This document shows positions 1 through 9,357 of a stretch of 64,000 nucleotides of DNA, piece by piece; the first letter of the stretch is position 1; every line of letters starts with the position of its first letter. This DNA comes from Corticium candelabrum. Its lineage: Eukaryota > Porifera > Homoscleromorpha > Homosclerophorida > Plakinidae. Both the position numbers and the translations under genes were made by a program. The DNA lies in contig NC_085093.1 of assembly GCF_963422355.1 (NCBI RefSeq), positions 1,023,051 to 1,087,050 of the forward strand, given 5' to 3'. Below the pieces are notes generated by a model. The model was not told the origin of the DNA and made no database searches. It saw only the letters and a list, made by a program, of their open reading frames with translations.

Positions 1-199
1 GTGTGAAATGAAAGTGACGAAACGGGTCGAAGAAGTGGCACAGACTTGTTCGTGTCATCGATATCGTCTTCACTTCTAGTCGACATGCTCACGTGTTCTC
101 ATTGGTAGTAACTAGTTTACAGATACATGTGCTACGTACGCATTTATGTCTTGTAATTTTACTTTGAATCACTACAGCAATTACTACGGCAGAAAATCT
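1..199. other. Left edge, downstream of transporter 1
   Basis: No coding feature is supported here. This is the 3' flank of the first transporter, whose stop codon lies at the 200 end. I see no strong repeat. Confidence 0.4.
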
Positions 200-1975
200 T
201 TAAATCGGGGACGCCATTGTGTACGGTTCATCTCTCTCTACCTTTTGAATGTCTCTGTGTCGATACTTTATCCACACGAAGACGATCAGGTTGCCTGTCA
301 GCAACACTGTGAAGATTAGATAGAAAGCCCAAGCTCGAGATGTTTGTGTAAGATCACTCTTGTCGACACGACGTTGCCCTTCTGTAATCTCCGGTGATGT
401 AAAATACAAACCCAATTTCTTCATTGTCGAGTAGACGAAAAGGCCTATGTAATTGCCTATACCCACGGTCACCCAGAAACATCCAAACGCGGTACAGCGG
501 AACCGACCCGGAGCTCGAGAAAGCACGAATTCCATAGCGGCAACGGCAGCGAGTGCTGTGCTGATGCCCATCAGACTATACTGGGGAATCTGCCAGAAGA
601 TGGAAAGTGACGAATAGACGCGTAGATGGTAAGTTACACCGATACGAACACACTGGACATTGAACGATGAACGATGAAATCGAACTGCTTCCAATATCGT
701 TGCGCACATACTCGCCAGAAGCGAGAAAATCATGCCCCAGTGTATACGAGTCATGATGGTTAATTCTTTGTTAGAGTATTTCTCATACAAGGGTCTGATG
801 ATGGTTGGCATTGCAAGCAAAACTACAACAACTGATACACCTCCGAATGTGTCTGTTACCGCAGGACTCGTAAGGAACGAGACGTGACGAGGAAGACTTG
901 AACAGTTACTAGATTGCTCTTTCACGGTACCGGTACCGATAAAAAGGTGTTCGCCTTGCTCTCTAAAACTGCTCCTTAGTTGTGTGTAACTTGCAAAGTA
1001 GATAATCATGGTTGCTAGTACGGGTACGAGGACTGCTAGCTTTTTACGCTCGATTCCTCTGTCGTATTGTATTCTGTCTTCTTCATTTCTGACAGGGAGA
1101 GCATCCGGGTCGTAATAGAGGGGTCTGGCGCTGTCCCGGTAACATCCACACGCTGTTCGCATGATATCAAGGATTGAAGGGACGGCGACACTGTGGGTGC
1201 GCAGTTGTCGGTCATTGTAGGAATTCTTCCAAATGACGAGTATGGCAAGACAGAGAAGTAGATAGCAGAGTGACATCAGATAGAGCCAGACAAATCCACT
1301 AGAATAGACACCACGGCTCTTTTTGAAACCACGGTATTCCCATATGTAACTGCTCGGAATAAGGGTCACCGTTGCCGCTACATTTATGAGCAAATATGCC
1401 CAACTACAGAAAGCCATCAGCGTGTTTCGTTTGGCATGACCATCGCTCAGTTGTTCAACCATAAACGGTAACAGTCCAGAGCGCACAGCAGACGCACTTA
1501 GTGATATGACGGCAATTCCTGTAAAGTATACTGCAGTAACAGAACGGAGACTCATGTCTGTGGTCTCTCTAGTGTTGCCACTGACCGTTCGAGCAGCAGC
1601 ATATATAAGGAGACACGATCCCGTTACATAAAAAGTGAGTGCTCCAACTAGAGTTGGAATGTACCCGGTCTTCCTGTCCGTCAAGATCCCGAACAACGGC
1701 GCCACTAGGAACACAGAACCGGAAAACACAAAATTGGTAACTGTGGATGACGTGGACGAAAACTGCAGGTAGTTCTCAGAGAAGTCGGCAATAGTCATGA
1801 AAACAGAGTAGAAAGCACTGCGTTCCAACGCAAGGACAAAGAGAAGGCGAATAAGAGACTTAGTTCCATCTGACAGTCTAGGACAACTATGAATAGAACG
1901 TGTGTCCCCAACCAAAGGCTTGTTTTCTCTTCCTTCTTGACTAGACGGCCGCTCTTGTGAGTCCATTGTCTCCAA
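200..1975 (-). CDS. POT/SLC15-like proton-coupled oligopeptide transporter, copy 1
   Basis: Single-exon 591-residue multi-pass membrane protein. The POT (PTR2/SLC15) family imports di- and tripeptides or histidine using the proton gradient, in the plasma membrane or endolysosomes. Visible signs are ERSAFY in the first helix (residues about 51-56; the family has an ExxER-x-YY-type motif), a D-R-K-T-G loop after helix 3 (about residue 100), and the late family block WQIPQYSLMGIS followed by EFVLSRAP near residue 460. About twelve hydrophobic segments are visible, with a long extracellular loop in the second half. It is nearest to SLC15A4-like members by eye. It lies in a tandem array with four paralogues in the same orientation, all intronless. 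METMDSQ is the first ATG; a second Met lies four codons on. Family assignment is fairly sure, substrate is not. Confidence 0.85.
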   Translation of the reverse strand: METMDSQERPSSQEGRENKPLVGDTRSIHSCPRLSDGTKSLIRLLFVLALERSAFYSVFMTIADFSENYLQFSSTSSTVTNFVFSGSVFLVAPLFGILTDRKTGYIPTLVGALTFYVTGSCLLIYAAARTVSGNTRETTDMSLRSVTAVYFTGIAVISLSASAVRSGLLPFMVEQLSDGHAKRNTLMAFCSWAYLLINVAATVTLIPSSYIWEYRGFKKSRGVYSSGFVWLYLMSLCYLLLCLAILVIWKNSYNDRQLRTHSVAVPSILDIMRTACGCYRDSARPLYYDPDALPVRNEEDRIQYDRGIERKKLAVLVPVLATMIIYFASYTQLRSSFREQGEHLFIGTGTVKEQSSNCSSLPRHVSFLTSPAVTDTFGGVSVVVVLLAMPTIIRPLYEKYSNKELTIMTRIHWGMIFSLLASMCATILEAVRFHRSSFNVQCVRIGVTYHLRVYSSLSIFWQIPQYSLMGISTALAAVAAMEFVLSRAPGRFRCTAFGCFWVTVGIGNYIGLFVYSTMKKLGLYFTSPEITEGQRRVDKSDLTQTSRAWAFYLIFTVLLTGNLIVFVWIKYRHRDIQKVERDEPYTMASPI

Positions 1976-2229
1976 CTGTAACTACACAGACGTTATCACG
2001 TGTTTGGCATCCAATTGCTACGTATGTGTCATGAAATTGCAAGAACACAAAATAGAATGCAATCTTAATTTCAATTTTAAATCAACTTGACGGATTTTAC
2101 ATCTTGCTAATTTATTGAAACTACTCAATTTCATATCTTGTGTAACTCACTTCCGTTGAAGAAGAACTAACTGAATAGAATGTCCCACACACTGACTCAG
2201 CTATTACCATGAAATGATCATGTAGACTA

Positions 2230-3975
2230 CTACAGGTTCATTGCACCATATATATGGGCTCTTGCTATTCGAAGAACGTCTTTATGTCTTCTCTTTATCA
2301 AAGAAAAAACACACCAGCCCACCATCATAACTGCTGTCAAAACGATGTAGTACACCCAGGTTCTAGAAGACTTTTCTGCTTCAACTATTGAGCCGATTGT
2401 TACTGCGTAGGCTGGGCTAATGTCTGAGTAGTAGTAGTGGAGGTGTTTCATGACAAACAGCAGTAGTCCTCCCAAATACAATGCTAGCCCATTTGCCAAG
2501 TAGATCAATCCATATGCAGTGCATCGAAATTCTCGTGGTGCTCTTGATAACACAAATTCTCTTGCTGCGATGCCAGTAAATCCCTCACCAATTCCAACTA
2601 GAAGATGTTGAGGTATTTGTGTGAATGGTGACAATGTTGAATATACAATAATGAAGGCGGTTTGGTCCATCTTTAGGCAGATGTAATTTAATTGTGCGGC
2701 ATGAATGCGGCTCACTTCTACACCAACAGTAGCAATGCATCCCAGCATTGTCAGTATCATTCCTATAGATATTCTGTCCAACATAGTCAATTCATATTGT
2801 CCCCATCTTACGTACATCGATGGAATGAACCACCAAACCACTGGAATTGTTAGGATGATTACTAAAGCGTCAAAGCCATTCAAAACTGTTGGTGGAATGA
2901 GATACTCGTTGTTGGTGCTATTTACTGTACAGTAGTTTGAAAGCAGGTTGTTGCTTTTGTTCAGTATTGTCCCATTCTGTTGATCATAGAAAAAATTCAT
3001 GTGGACAGTTTGATCTTTAAAGCCATCCACTAACTGTCCTTGAACTGTGTAGTAAAGAATGAGAGTAGACAGCACAGGTACAAGAACTCCTAGCCGTTTG
3101 CGGTGTTCATCCAACCTGTCTTTGGTTTCTTCTTCCTTAGTCTTGATGGGTAGTTCTTTATGATCATAGTAGAGTGGTTCAGGATCAGATCTATAGCAGC
3201 CACATCCTGTAGCTAGAATGTCTCTAAAGCTTGGTGTATATTCAGCTGTTCTTTGAACTGTGTGTGATCTGTATTGCTTTCTCCAGATGATTAGGACAAG
3301 AACGGCTACAACAAGGCAACTGACGGCCAACAGGTATGTCCAAAAGAATCCCGTATAATTGGATTTCCTGCAAATGCCCGCCTGTTGCCACAGATATCCC
3401 CCTCCCACGCCTGCTGCAAAGGCTCCAATGTTGACGCTAGTGTAACTGGCTGCAATTACTCCTGCTATGACACTGCGAGATTCACTGCCGTCTCCCAACT
3501 GCTCCAACATGTAAGGCAACAGAGTCGCTCTGACTGCTGATGCACACAGTACGACAATTGTCAACCCTACAACGTAGAGTGCTTTCAAATACCCAAGCTC
3601 GGTACCGTGCTGTCGACTTGCCGCAGTTGCAGTGTAGGCTATAGGAATTACTCCAACCAAGTACATGACAAACGACGTGGAGAGGACGGGAATGTACCCG
3701 AACTTGCGATCTGACAACCAGCCAAACGCAGGAGCAAAGAGATAGACCGATGCCATCAGATGAAGGTTCAGGAGGAAAGTTGCCCATGTTGGAAAATGAA
3801 GGTAGTTCGTGCAATAGATGGAGGAGGTCATCATAATACAGTAGAACGCTGTACGTTCGAGCATGATGACTATAAGCAGTCGAAATACAGCTTTCTTTCC
3901 TGATGTCATCCACCTCTTGAAAGACTGCAGCAACAGAGGCGTAGAGAGCAAAGCCTCTGTCTTCTTCCAACCCAT
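2230..3975 (-). CDS. POT/SLC15-like transporter, copy 2
   Basis: Single-exon 581-residue paralogue of its neighbours. It keeps ERTAFY in helix 1, the SDRKFGYIP loop, CGCYRSDPEPLYYD in the central cytoplasmic loop (shared in form with copies 1 and 3), and TQIPQHLLVGIG followed by EFVLSRAPREFRCTAYG in the late helices. Tyr replaced by His in the IPQ[YH] block may affect substrate preference. The N-terminus carries a short leucine-rich stretch (LLSTPLLLQ) that could be a dileucine-type sorting signal; this is inference. The start is the first ATG of the frame. The 5' flank carries a tandem duplication with TGACGTA elements. Confidence 0.85.
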   Translation of the reverse strand: MGWKKTEALLSTPLLLQSFKRWMTSGKKAVFRLLIVIMLERTAFYCIMMTSSIYCTNYLHFPTWATFLLNLHLMASVYLFAPAFGWLSDRKFGYIPVLSTSFVMYLVGVIPIAYTATAASRQHGTELGYLKALYVVGLTIVVLCASAVRATLLPYMLEQLGDGSESRSVIAGVIAASYTSVNIGAFAAGVGGGYLWQQAGICRKSNYTGFFWTYLLAVSCLVVAVLVLIIWRKQYRSHTVQRTAEYTPSFRDILATGCGCYRSDPEPLYYDHKELPIKTKEEETKDRLDEHRKRLGVLVPVLSTLILYYTVQGQLVDGFKDQTVHMNFFYDQQNGTILNKSNNLLSNYCTVNSTNNEYLIPPTVLNGFDALVIILTIPVVWWFIPSMYVRWGQYELTMLDRISIGMILTMLGCIATVGVEVSRIHAAQLNYICLKMDQTAFIIVYSTLSPFTQIPQHLLVGIGEGFTGIAAREFVLSRAPREFRCTAYGLIYLANGLALYLGGLLLFVMKHLHYYYSDISPAYAVTIGSIVEAEKSSRTWVYYIVLTAVMMVGWCVFSLIKRRHKDVLRIARAHIYGAMNL

Positions 3976-4012
3976 GTTCTACCACACGTTGAAAGTTTGA
4001 TGGATGGTTTAG

Positions 4013-4128
4013 TTGTCTTGGGATTAAATTACCAAGTGACGTACAGGAATGAAAGTGATTATCATACCTATTTGTCTTGGGAATTACTAAATGACGTACA
4101 GGAATGAAAAGTGATTATCATACCTATT
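4013..4128. repeat. Two-copy tandem repeat (about 58 bp) upstream of transporter 2
   Basis: The segment from TGTCTTGGGATTA to ATCATACCTATT occurs twice in direct orientation with small indels. Each copy carries ATGACGTACAGGAATG or the near-identical GTGACGTACAGGAATG, holding a TGACGTA half-CRE-like core. It lies about 40-150 bases upstream of the ATG of transporter 2, so it probably sits in that gene's promoter. Confidence 0.75.
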
Positions 4129-4188
4129 TATGCATTTGTTTAAAACTTGTGTAAACGTACATTAATTAAAGTATTCCATTTAGTAAAG

Positions 4189-6006
4189 CTATAAGCTAGT
4201 ATATCTAACGACATTGTTTAGAGTGCTTTCTCCTCCTGGTCTCTCTACTGTCTGGACATCTTTGTGACGGTATTTCACCCACATGAATGCTAATAGTGTG
4301 AGAAACATGAGTATTGTCAAAACAAGGTAATATATCCAAGCTTTGGAGTTTTCAGCTTCTTGAATCAGTTTGTTGATGTTGTTTGTATTAAGGTCTGCAC
4401 CAGATGTAGGATGTATGATGTTGTAGTAGTAGCCAAGCATCGACATGGAGTAGTAGATGAGAAGACCCAGATAATAACCCATACCCTCTGTCAACCAGAG
4501 AAGTCCAACTGCAGTGCAACGGAAGCGATGTGGAGCTCGAGAGAGGACAAATTCCATGGAAGCAATAGTGGTAAAGGCAGTGCTGATCCCTAGCAGGATG
4601 TATTGCGGAGTCTGCCATAGGAACGAAATGTTTGCATGTATGAAGACATATGGTTCCCGTCCTACTTTGAGGCAGTTGTAATGGAACGGCTTGTAGTTTG
4701 TTCGTAGTCTTTCTAGAATGGTGGCACTAAGATTTGCCAGTACACCAAATAGTATTCCCAACTGCATTCGAACAAGAACTGTCAACTCTTTGGCGAACAA
4801 TTTTTCATAACACGGTCTGACTGCCAGCCATGTCAACGGTACCACTGCCAGTACAGTCGCACAGTCAAAGAGTTGGACAAGCGACGGTGTCAAAATAAAG
4901 CCAAGATGATTGGATAACTGAGAACAAGTGGTGTTGGTGTTGTTTGAATGAAGATATTCATGCAGATGACTGACTCTCAATTCCAGATGTAATGCTTGTT
5001 CAGCAAAACTGTTGTGCATTTGACTGTATATCATAAAGAAAGCCATCAAAGTGCCAAGCACAGGTACTAAGACAGCTAGCTTCAGTCTCTCGATCCTTCT
5101 CTTGTATTGTTGTCGGTCTTCTTCGTTACGAACGGGTAAAGCATCAGGATCATAGTAAGATGGTCTGCTGGGATCATGAAAGCAGCCACAAGCTGTTTTG
5201 AGAATGTTTGTCAGTTTTGGCCCATATTCATAATCTGATTTTCCTCTTATGGGCAGCTGAGATTTGAAACTGTTGCGCCAATAGAAGAGAATGCATAGAG
5301 CTAAGAAGAGCGCGCAAGGTGGAAGAAGATAAATCCAGAAAAAGCCACTTGTATGATGTTCTCTAGCGTTGTCTGTACTTGCCAGTCTGTGAAGATAAGC
5401 GCCCAGTCCTACAGCAATTGCCATGGCAATATTGACTATCAAATAAGCCCAACTGCAAAACGCCATGAGCAAATTCCTCTTTCCGTGTCCATCTCCCAGC
5501 TGTTCCAGCATGTATGGCATAAGACTGGAGCGAATAGCGGACACACTGATCATTGCCAATGCTAGTCCAACCAAGTAGATGAGTCTGATCTTTTTCAAAC
5601 TGTTATCAAACTGATTCATATTACCATCTACAACAGACGTAGAACTAGAGTAGAGAATGAGAGCCGAACCGACGATGTAGGCAATAAAAGCGGACACAAG
5701 AGTGGTGAAATGTCCCGTCTTGCGATCAGTTATAACACCAAATATAGGTGCCAATGCATAGACAGATCCCCATACCACAAACAGCATCCCGTTTGAATAG
5801 GAGCCAGGAAAGTCAAGATAGTAGCGAACATAGCTACTGAAATTGCCGATGATAGCAAAGAAAGAAAGCCGTTCGAGCAGCAATACGCCGAGGAGACGAA
5901 TAAGACATTTGCTACCATCAGACAGGCGTGAAAACGGTTGGTTAAGTGATGAATCGATGAGTGGAGTTGTGATCTCCACGCTGTCGTGAAGAGTCATGTA
6001 AATCAC
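4189..6006 (-). CDS. POT/SLC15-like transporter, copy 3
   Basis: Single-exon 605-residue paralogue, closest by eye to copy 1: both have PSYYDPDALPVRNEEDR-type or PLYYDPDALPVRNEEDR-type central loops and the DGHGKRNLLMAFCSW or DGHAKRNTLMAFCSW helix entry. Motifs include ERLSFF in helix 1, TDRKTGHF after helix 3, and WQTPQYILLGIS with EFVLSRAPHRFRCTAVG near the end. The Phe-Phe instead of Phe-Tyr in helix 1 is a small departure from the other copies. MIYMTLHD gives two candidate start codons. The C-terminal cytoplasmic tail (KYRHKDVQTVERPG) is shared with copy 1, consistent with recent duplication. Confidence 0.85.
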   Translation of the reverse strand: MIYMTLHDSVEITTPLIDSSLNQPFSRLSDGSKCLIRLLGVLLLERLSFFAIIGNFSSYVRYYLDFPGSYSNGMLFVVWGSVYALAPIFGVITDRKTGHFTTLVSAFIAYIVGSALILYSSSTSVVDGNMNQFDNSLKKIRLIYLVGLALAMISVSAIRSSLMPYMLEQLGDGHGKRNLLMAFCSWAYLIVNIAMAIAVGLGAYLHRLASTDNAREHHTSGFFWIYLLPPCALFLALCILFYWRNSFKSQLPIRGKSDYEYGPKLTNILKTACGCFHDPSRPSYYDPDALPVRNEEDRQQYKRRIERLKLAVLVPVLGTLMAFFMIYSQMHNSFAEQALHLELRVSHLHEYLHSNNTNTTCSQLSNHLGFILTPSLVQLFDCATVLAVVPLTWLAVRPCYEKLFAKELTVLVRMQLGILFGVLANLSATILERLRTNYKPFHYNCLKVGREPYVFIHANISFLWQTPQYILLGISTAFTTIASMEFVLSRAPHRFRCTAVGLLWLTEGMGYYLGLLIYYSMSMLGYYYNIIHPTSGADLNTNNINKLIQEAENSKAWIYYLVLTILMFLTLLAFMWVKYRHKDVQTVERPGGESTLNNVVRYTSL

Positions 6007-6802
6007 CGAGAGGGAAGAACGGTACCGGCCAAGCAGCTGAAGGGGCAGTACAAATGTCTCAACTTCTCGTTAGCTAAATATTGAATGGTAACGCACACCC
6101 ACATTCAAGTGGTGTCAGCGGCACCCCATGATCGGTCACACAGTGACACCTCAGCCTGATGTTACCAAGTCTGTTGTAGGGCCTTGTAAGGATGTCAGTA
6201 CTTGTACTGAGAAGCGTTAAAATTTTATCTTTATAGATGAAGTAGTTGTTCGAGCATCCTGCCGCGTGTTTAGAAAGTAGTAAGTATATGTATTGTAAAT
6301 CTTCTGGACTATGTGGAGTGCCACTTGGCAACCTCACAGTAGCCGTAAGCAACGAAGTTTTCAGACTCTGAATTTTTTCAAGGTATGAATGACATGCAAG
6401 GACTTACACTTTTGGAAATAAGATGCGCTAACCTTCCATTTAATTATTTATTACATTTTAGACAGACATAGCAATCAGGCACAAAATATAACTTTTCAAT
6501 TTCATGCACCTAGCAAACAGTCTAGTGTAGAGAAACAGTAATGTGGACATCTGTAATATAACTCATCCTAACATACTATACCTATATGTTATATCTATAA
6601 AATACTATATGTATATATCCAACAGATAAAACAAACCAGCGTCATAGGAGAACCAGTAATCTAATCAAAATTAAAGCAATTTGAACAACGACTCTAGTAA
6701 TAATCCTAGTAGCTATTAAGAACACAGCAAGTCTTGTAAATTCAAATGTTGTAGAGTTGCCTTTAGAAACAGATGAACGGCAGACTTTGCATTTGATGTA
6801 TT
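6007..6802. other. Intergenic, between transporters 3 and 4
   Basis: About 800 bases, AT-rich towards the right. A 92-codon minus-strand frame at 6074-6352 has no recognisable domain and no transmembrane pattern; I do not call it a gene. The 6540-6720 part is AT-rich and looks like the 3' flank of copy 4. Confidence 0.4.
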
Positions 6803-8509
6803 CTATTTCTTTTGAAGAGGTGCATATCTTGTGTACTTGCGGTAGTTATGTTCTATAGCCATGTAGAAAATTGTGTTGAAGATAATGGCAAAGGCCAGGA
6901 TAACAAAATAGTAATACACAAGTGACCGGCTCTCTTGGAGATAGCAAGAGTCAGGATTGAAATCTGAATTTAGGTGCTTTGCCTTGTAATACCATGATGG
7001 CTTAGTCGACTGAACAATGATCAGTGTGAGAGCACCAACAAGCTTTCCCATTCCTTCAATCATTCTAAAGAATCCAAAGGTTGTACACCGAAATTCCCTT
7101 GGTGACCTTGACAGCACAATTTCCATAAAGCCAACAACAGCTAATACTTCTGACACACCCATAATAATATACTGTGGAACTTGCCAACTGGCAGACATTT
7201 GAGAAAAGCACTGGCACAAAGGGGAGTTGTTAATAGTAGTGCATATATGTTTATAGTTACAATAGTGTAACCTTGCAGAGTCAACTAGACTTGCACAAAC
7301 ACAAGAAGCTGCAGCAAGCACCATGCCCCACCGAATACTGGGCAAAATGTAAATAATTCTTCCAGTAATTCTTTCAAATAGTGGTTTCAACACCCATTGC
7401 ATAAGAGGAACTGTTATAATAATTGAAATTGGATCAAATATTAAAGGCCAATCCCAAGGTGGTATAGGAGCCTTATTAAGACTTTCATAATCCAAATGAT
7501 GACCTTGCTCAACAAACGTGCTTAAAGTCTGTGAATAAATGGTGAAATAGAGTACCATGGTGGTCATGAGAGGAACTAACTCTCCCAGTTGTCGAATGTG
7601 ATCATTCTGCTCTCGCTCCTCTGCCTCTGTTTGTGTAGATGGTTCCTGTTGATGTTGTCTCAAAATGTCTGTGTCATAATGCTCCCTTTCAGGCTTCCTA
7701 CACCACGCAGTATGACATACAGCTATAAGACTGGGTCGAGATAATTGTCGAGGATGAAACCATCTATACTGGTTCTTTCCAAACACAAAGATTATGAATG
7801 CTAATGATACAGCACAAAGTCCCAGTAAGTATTTCCATGCAAAACCACCGAAATTTGTGTTGCCGTTTGGAGAACGTAGTGATTGTAGATATCCACCTAC
7901 GCCAAATGCTATTGCTGCACCAACATTTACAGCAAAGTACGACCAGCTAACAAAGGCTCTAAGGTGTCGGTTCTTCTGGTCTGCTCCACCAGTCAGTTGC
8001 TCCAGCATGAAAGGTATGAGTGTGGCTTGAATCCCAGGAACAGCCAATAAGACACTAACCAAAAGCCCACTATAGTACAAGCCTCTTCCAATAGCTATTT
8101 GATCACTAGTACCGTCCTGTATGTATGCTGAAGCGAATATGAGAGCAACTCCAAGCACGTTCATAATGAAGCAGCCAACTAACACCGGAAAATGACTGTA
8201 TTTGGTGTCAGTAATCCAACCATAGACTGGAGACAGAGCATGGCTGAAGGCCAACAAGATGTTGATCCAGACTAGACTCCATGAACCAGATGGAGCAGAA
8301 TCGAAGAAACACTCCACGTACTCTCCAATGGTGGCAACAATAACGTAGAAAGCCACAGACTGCAAGGCCTGAACGAACATCAGTCTCAGCATTGTCCTAA
8401 CACCTGATGATGGTACGCAGCACGACTGAAGTCTTGCTAGGGAGTTAGCACCGGTTGGTTGGAGCAATAAAATTTCATTTTTTTCATCGACGGCTGGACG
8501 ATCAGGCAT
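6803..8509 (-). CDS. POT/SLC15-like transporter, copy 4
   Basis: Single-exon 568-residue paralogue, most similar to the broken fifth copy (shared RGLYYSG or RGLYYPG, EFRCTTFG, and YRKYTR or YKKYTR tails), so copies 4 and 5 form a subgroup apart from 1-3. The first helix reads LQSVAFYVIV: the Glu-Arg of the ExxER-type motif is replaced by Gln-Ser. In family members that Glu is linked to proton coupling, so coupling may differ; this is inference. The late block WQVPQYIIMGVSEV retains a Glu that POT transporters normally have and that copies 1 and 3 lack. An NRF1-like TGCGCATGCC lies about 135 bases upstream. Confidence 0.85.
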   Translation of the reverse strand: MPDRPAVDEKNEILLLQPTGANSLARLQSCCVPSSGVRTMLRLMFVQALQSVAFYVIVATIGEYVECFFDSAPSGSWSLVWINILLAFSHALSPVYGWITDTKYSHFPVLVGCFIMNVLGVALIFASAYIQDGTSDQIAIGRGLYYSGLLVSVLLAVPGIQATLIPFMLEQLTGGADQKNRHLRAFVSWSYFAVNVGAAIAFGVGGYLQSLRSPNGNTNFGGFAWKYLLGLCAVSLAFIIFVFGKNQYRWFHPRQLSRPSLIAVCHTAWCRKPEREHYDTDILRQHQQEPSTQTEAEEREQNDHIRQLGELVPLMTTMVLYFTIYSQTLSTFVEQGHHLDYESLNKAPIPPWDWPLIFDPISIIITVPLMQWVLKPLFERITGRIIYILPSIRWGMVLAAASCVCASLVDSARLHYCNYKHICTTINNSPLCQCFSQMSASWQVPQYIIMGVSEVLAVVGFMEIVLSRSPREFRCTTFGFFRMIEGMGKLVGALTLIIVQSTKPSWYYKAKHLNSDFNPDSCYLQESRSLVYYYFVILAFAIIFNTIFYMAIEHNYRKYTRYAPLQKK

Positions 8510-9357
8510 CGGTGCGCTCGTCTAGAGGTAATTACAGTGCATACTTAACGTAGTATACGTAACGTAGTATACGTAACATACCGGTAGTATATACAACAAA
8601 TTTCGTCCGCTACAAGGACTATCCGCTTTATAACAATGACAATGCGCATGCCCATTGAAACGCGCCAATTCCGATACACTCACTGTGGCTGGGAAGAACA
8701 TCTTACCTGCGTGAAGGTTAGGGTTAGGGTTAGAATTAGAATTAGGGTTAGGGTTAGGGTTAGGGCTAGGGACGGTAGTTGTCACGTACTGCCGACAAAT
8801 TGTGTCCGGTGGGACACTTTAATTTGTAGGGGACACGACACCCTAGCATGTTTTCACACATTATGTTAATTAATGTATAGCTTTCGGTAAAAGCAACACG
8901 ATTTCAGCATCAGGAAAATGCAGTGTTTTCTGTTACAAGATATGAAATGGAAATTTAGTTAGACTCTGACCCACTCCTCCATCACTCCGTCATTACTGGG
9001 ATCTCTACGTGACATCTGATGAATGACATGAGCGGAGTACGAGGGACTGCCAGGGCCAGAGTCTAGGTTTTGGCAGTTGTTTATGAAATCTGAAGAAAGT
9101 ATACCTCTTGCATTGCTTATTGAAGACATATGCATTATCTAGTTGTAAGCCAATACAGGGTTTCCTTTAGCGCGGCAGTGTCTATACATTTTTGTCTTGG
9201 GTGAATATACAGAGCAATCATATGCATGTACACTCCCCTGTGTATACATTGCAGATGAAAAATCCCAGCAGCGTTTCCCTTTAATTAATAGTCTAATAAA
9301 AACTACAGTGCTTTACACTGTTCTTTTGTACGTGTCTGTTGACCTGAAACAGCTAGA
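8510..9357. other. Intergenic, upstream of transporter 4
   Basis: Holds the probable promoter of copy 4: a doubled CGTAGTATACGTAA near 8550-8578, an NRF1-like TGCGCATGCC at about 8643, and a block of telomere-type hexamers at 8716-8768. The rest (8770-9357) shows no gene I can support; the small plus-strand frame at 9197-9421 is not conserved-looking. Confidence 0.5.
8716..8768. repeat. Interstitial telomere-like (TTAGGG)n tract
   Basis: About nine hexamers of TTAGGG type read on the plus strand, with two TTAGAA variants in the middle and a TTAGGGC at the end. TTAGGG is the common metazoan telomere unit. The tract sits between two transporter paralogues, not at a chromosome end. Confidence 0.9.

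Noticed and set aside
3482-3985. 167-codon minus frame overlapping transporter 2
   Set aside because: Out-of-frame shadow of the transporter; no membrane pattern or family motifs.
8522-8869. Asn-Pro repeat protein frames
   Set aside because: They translate the telomere-like hexamers.
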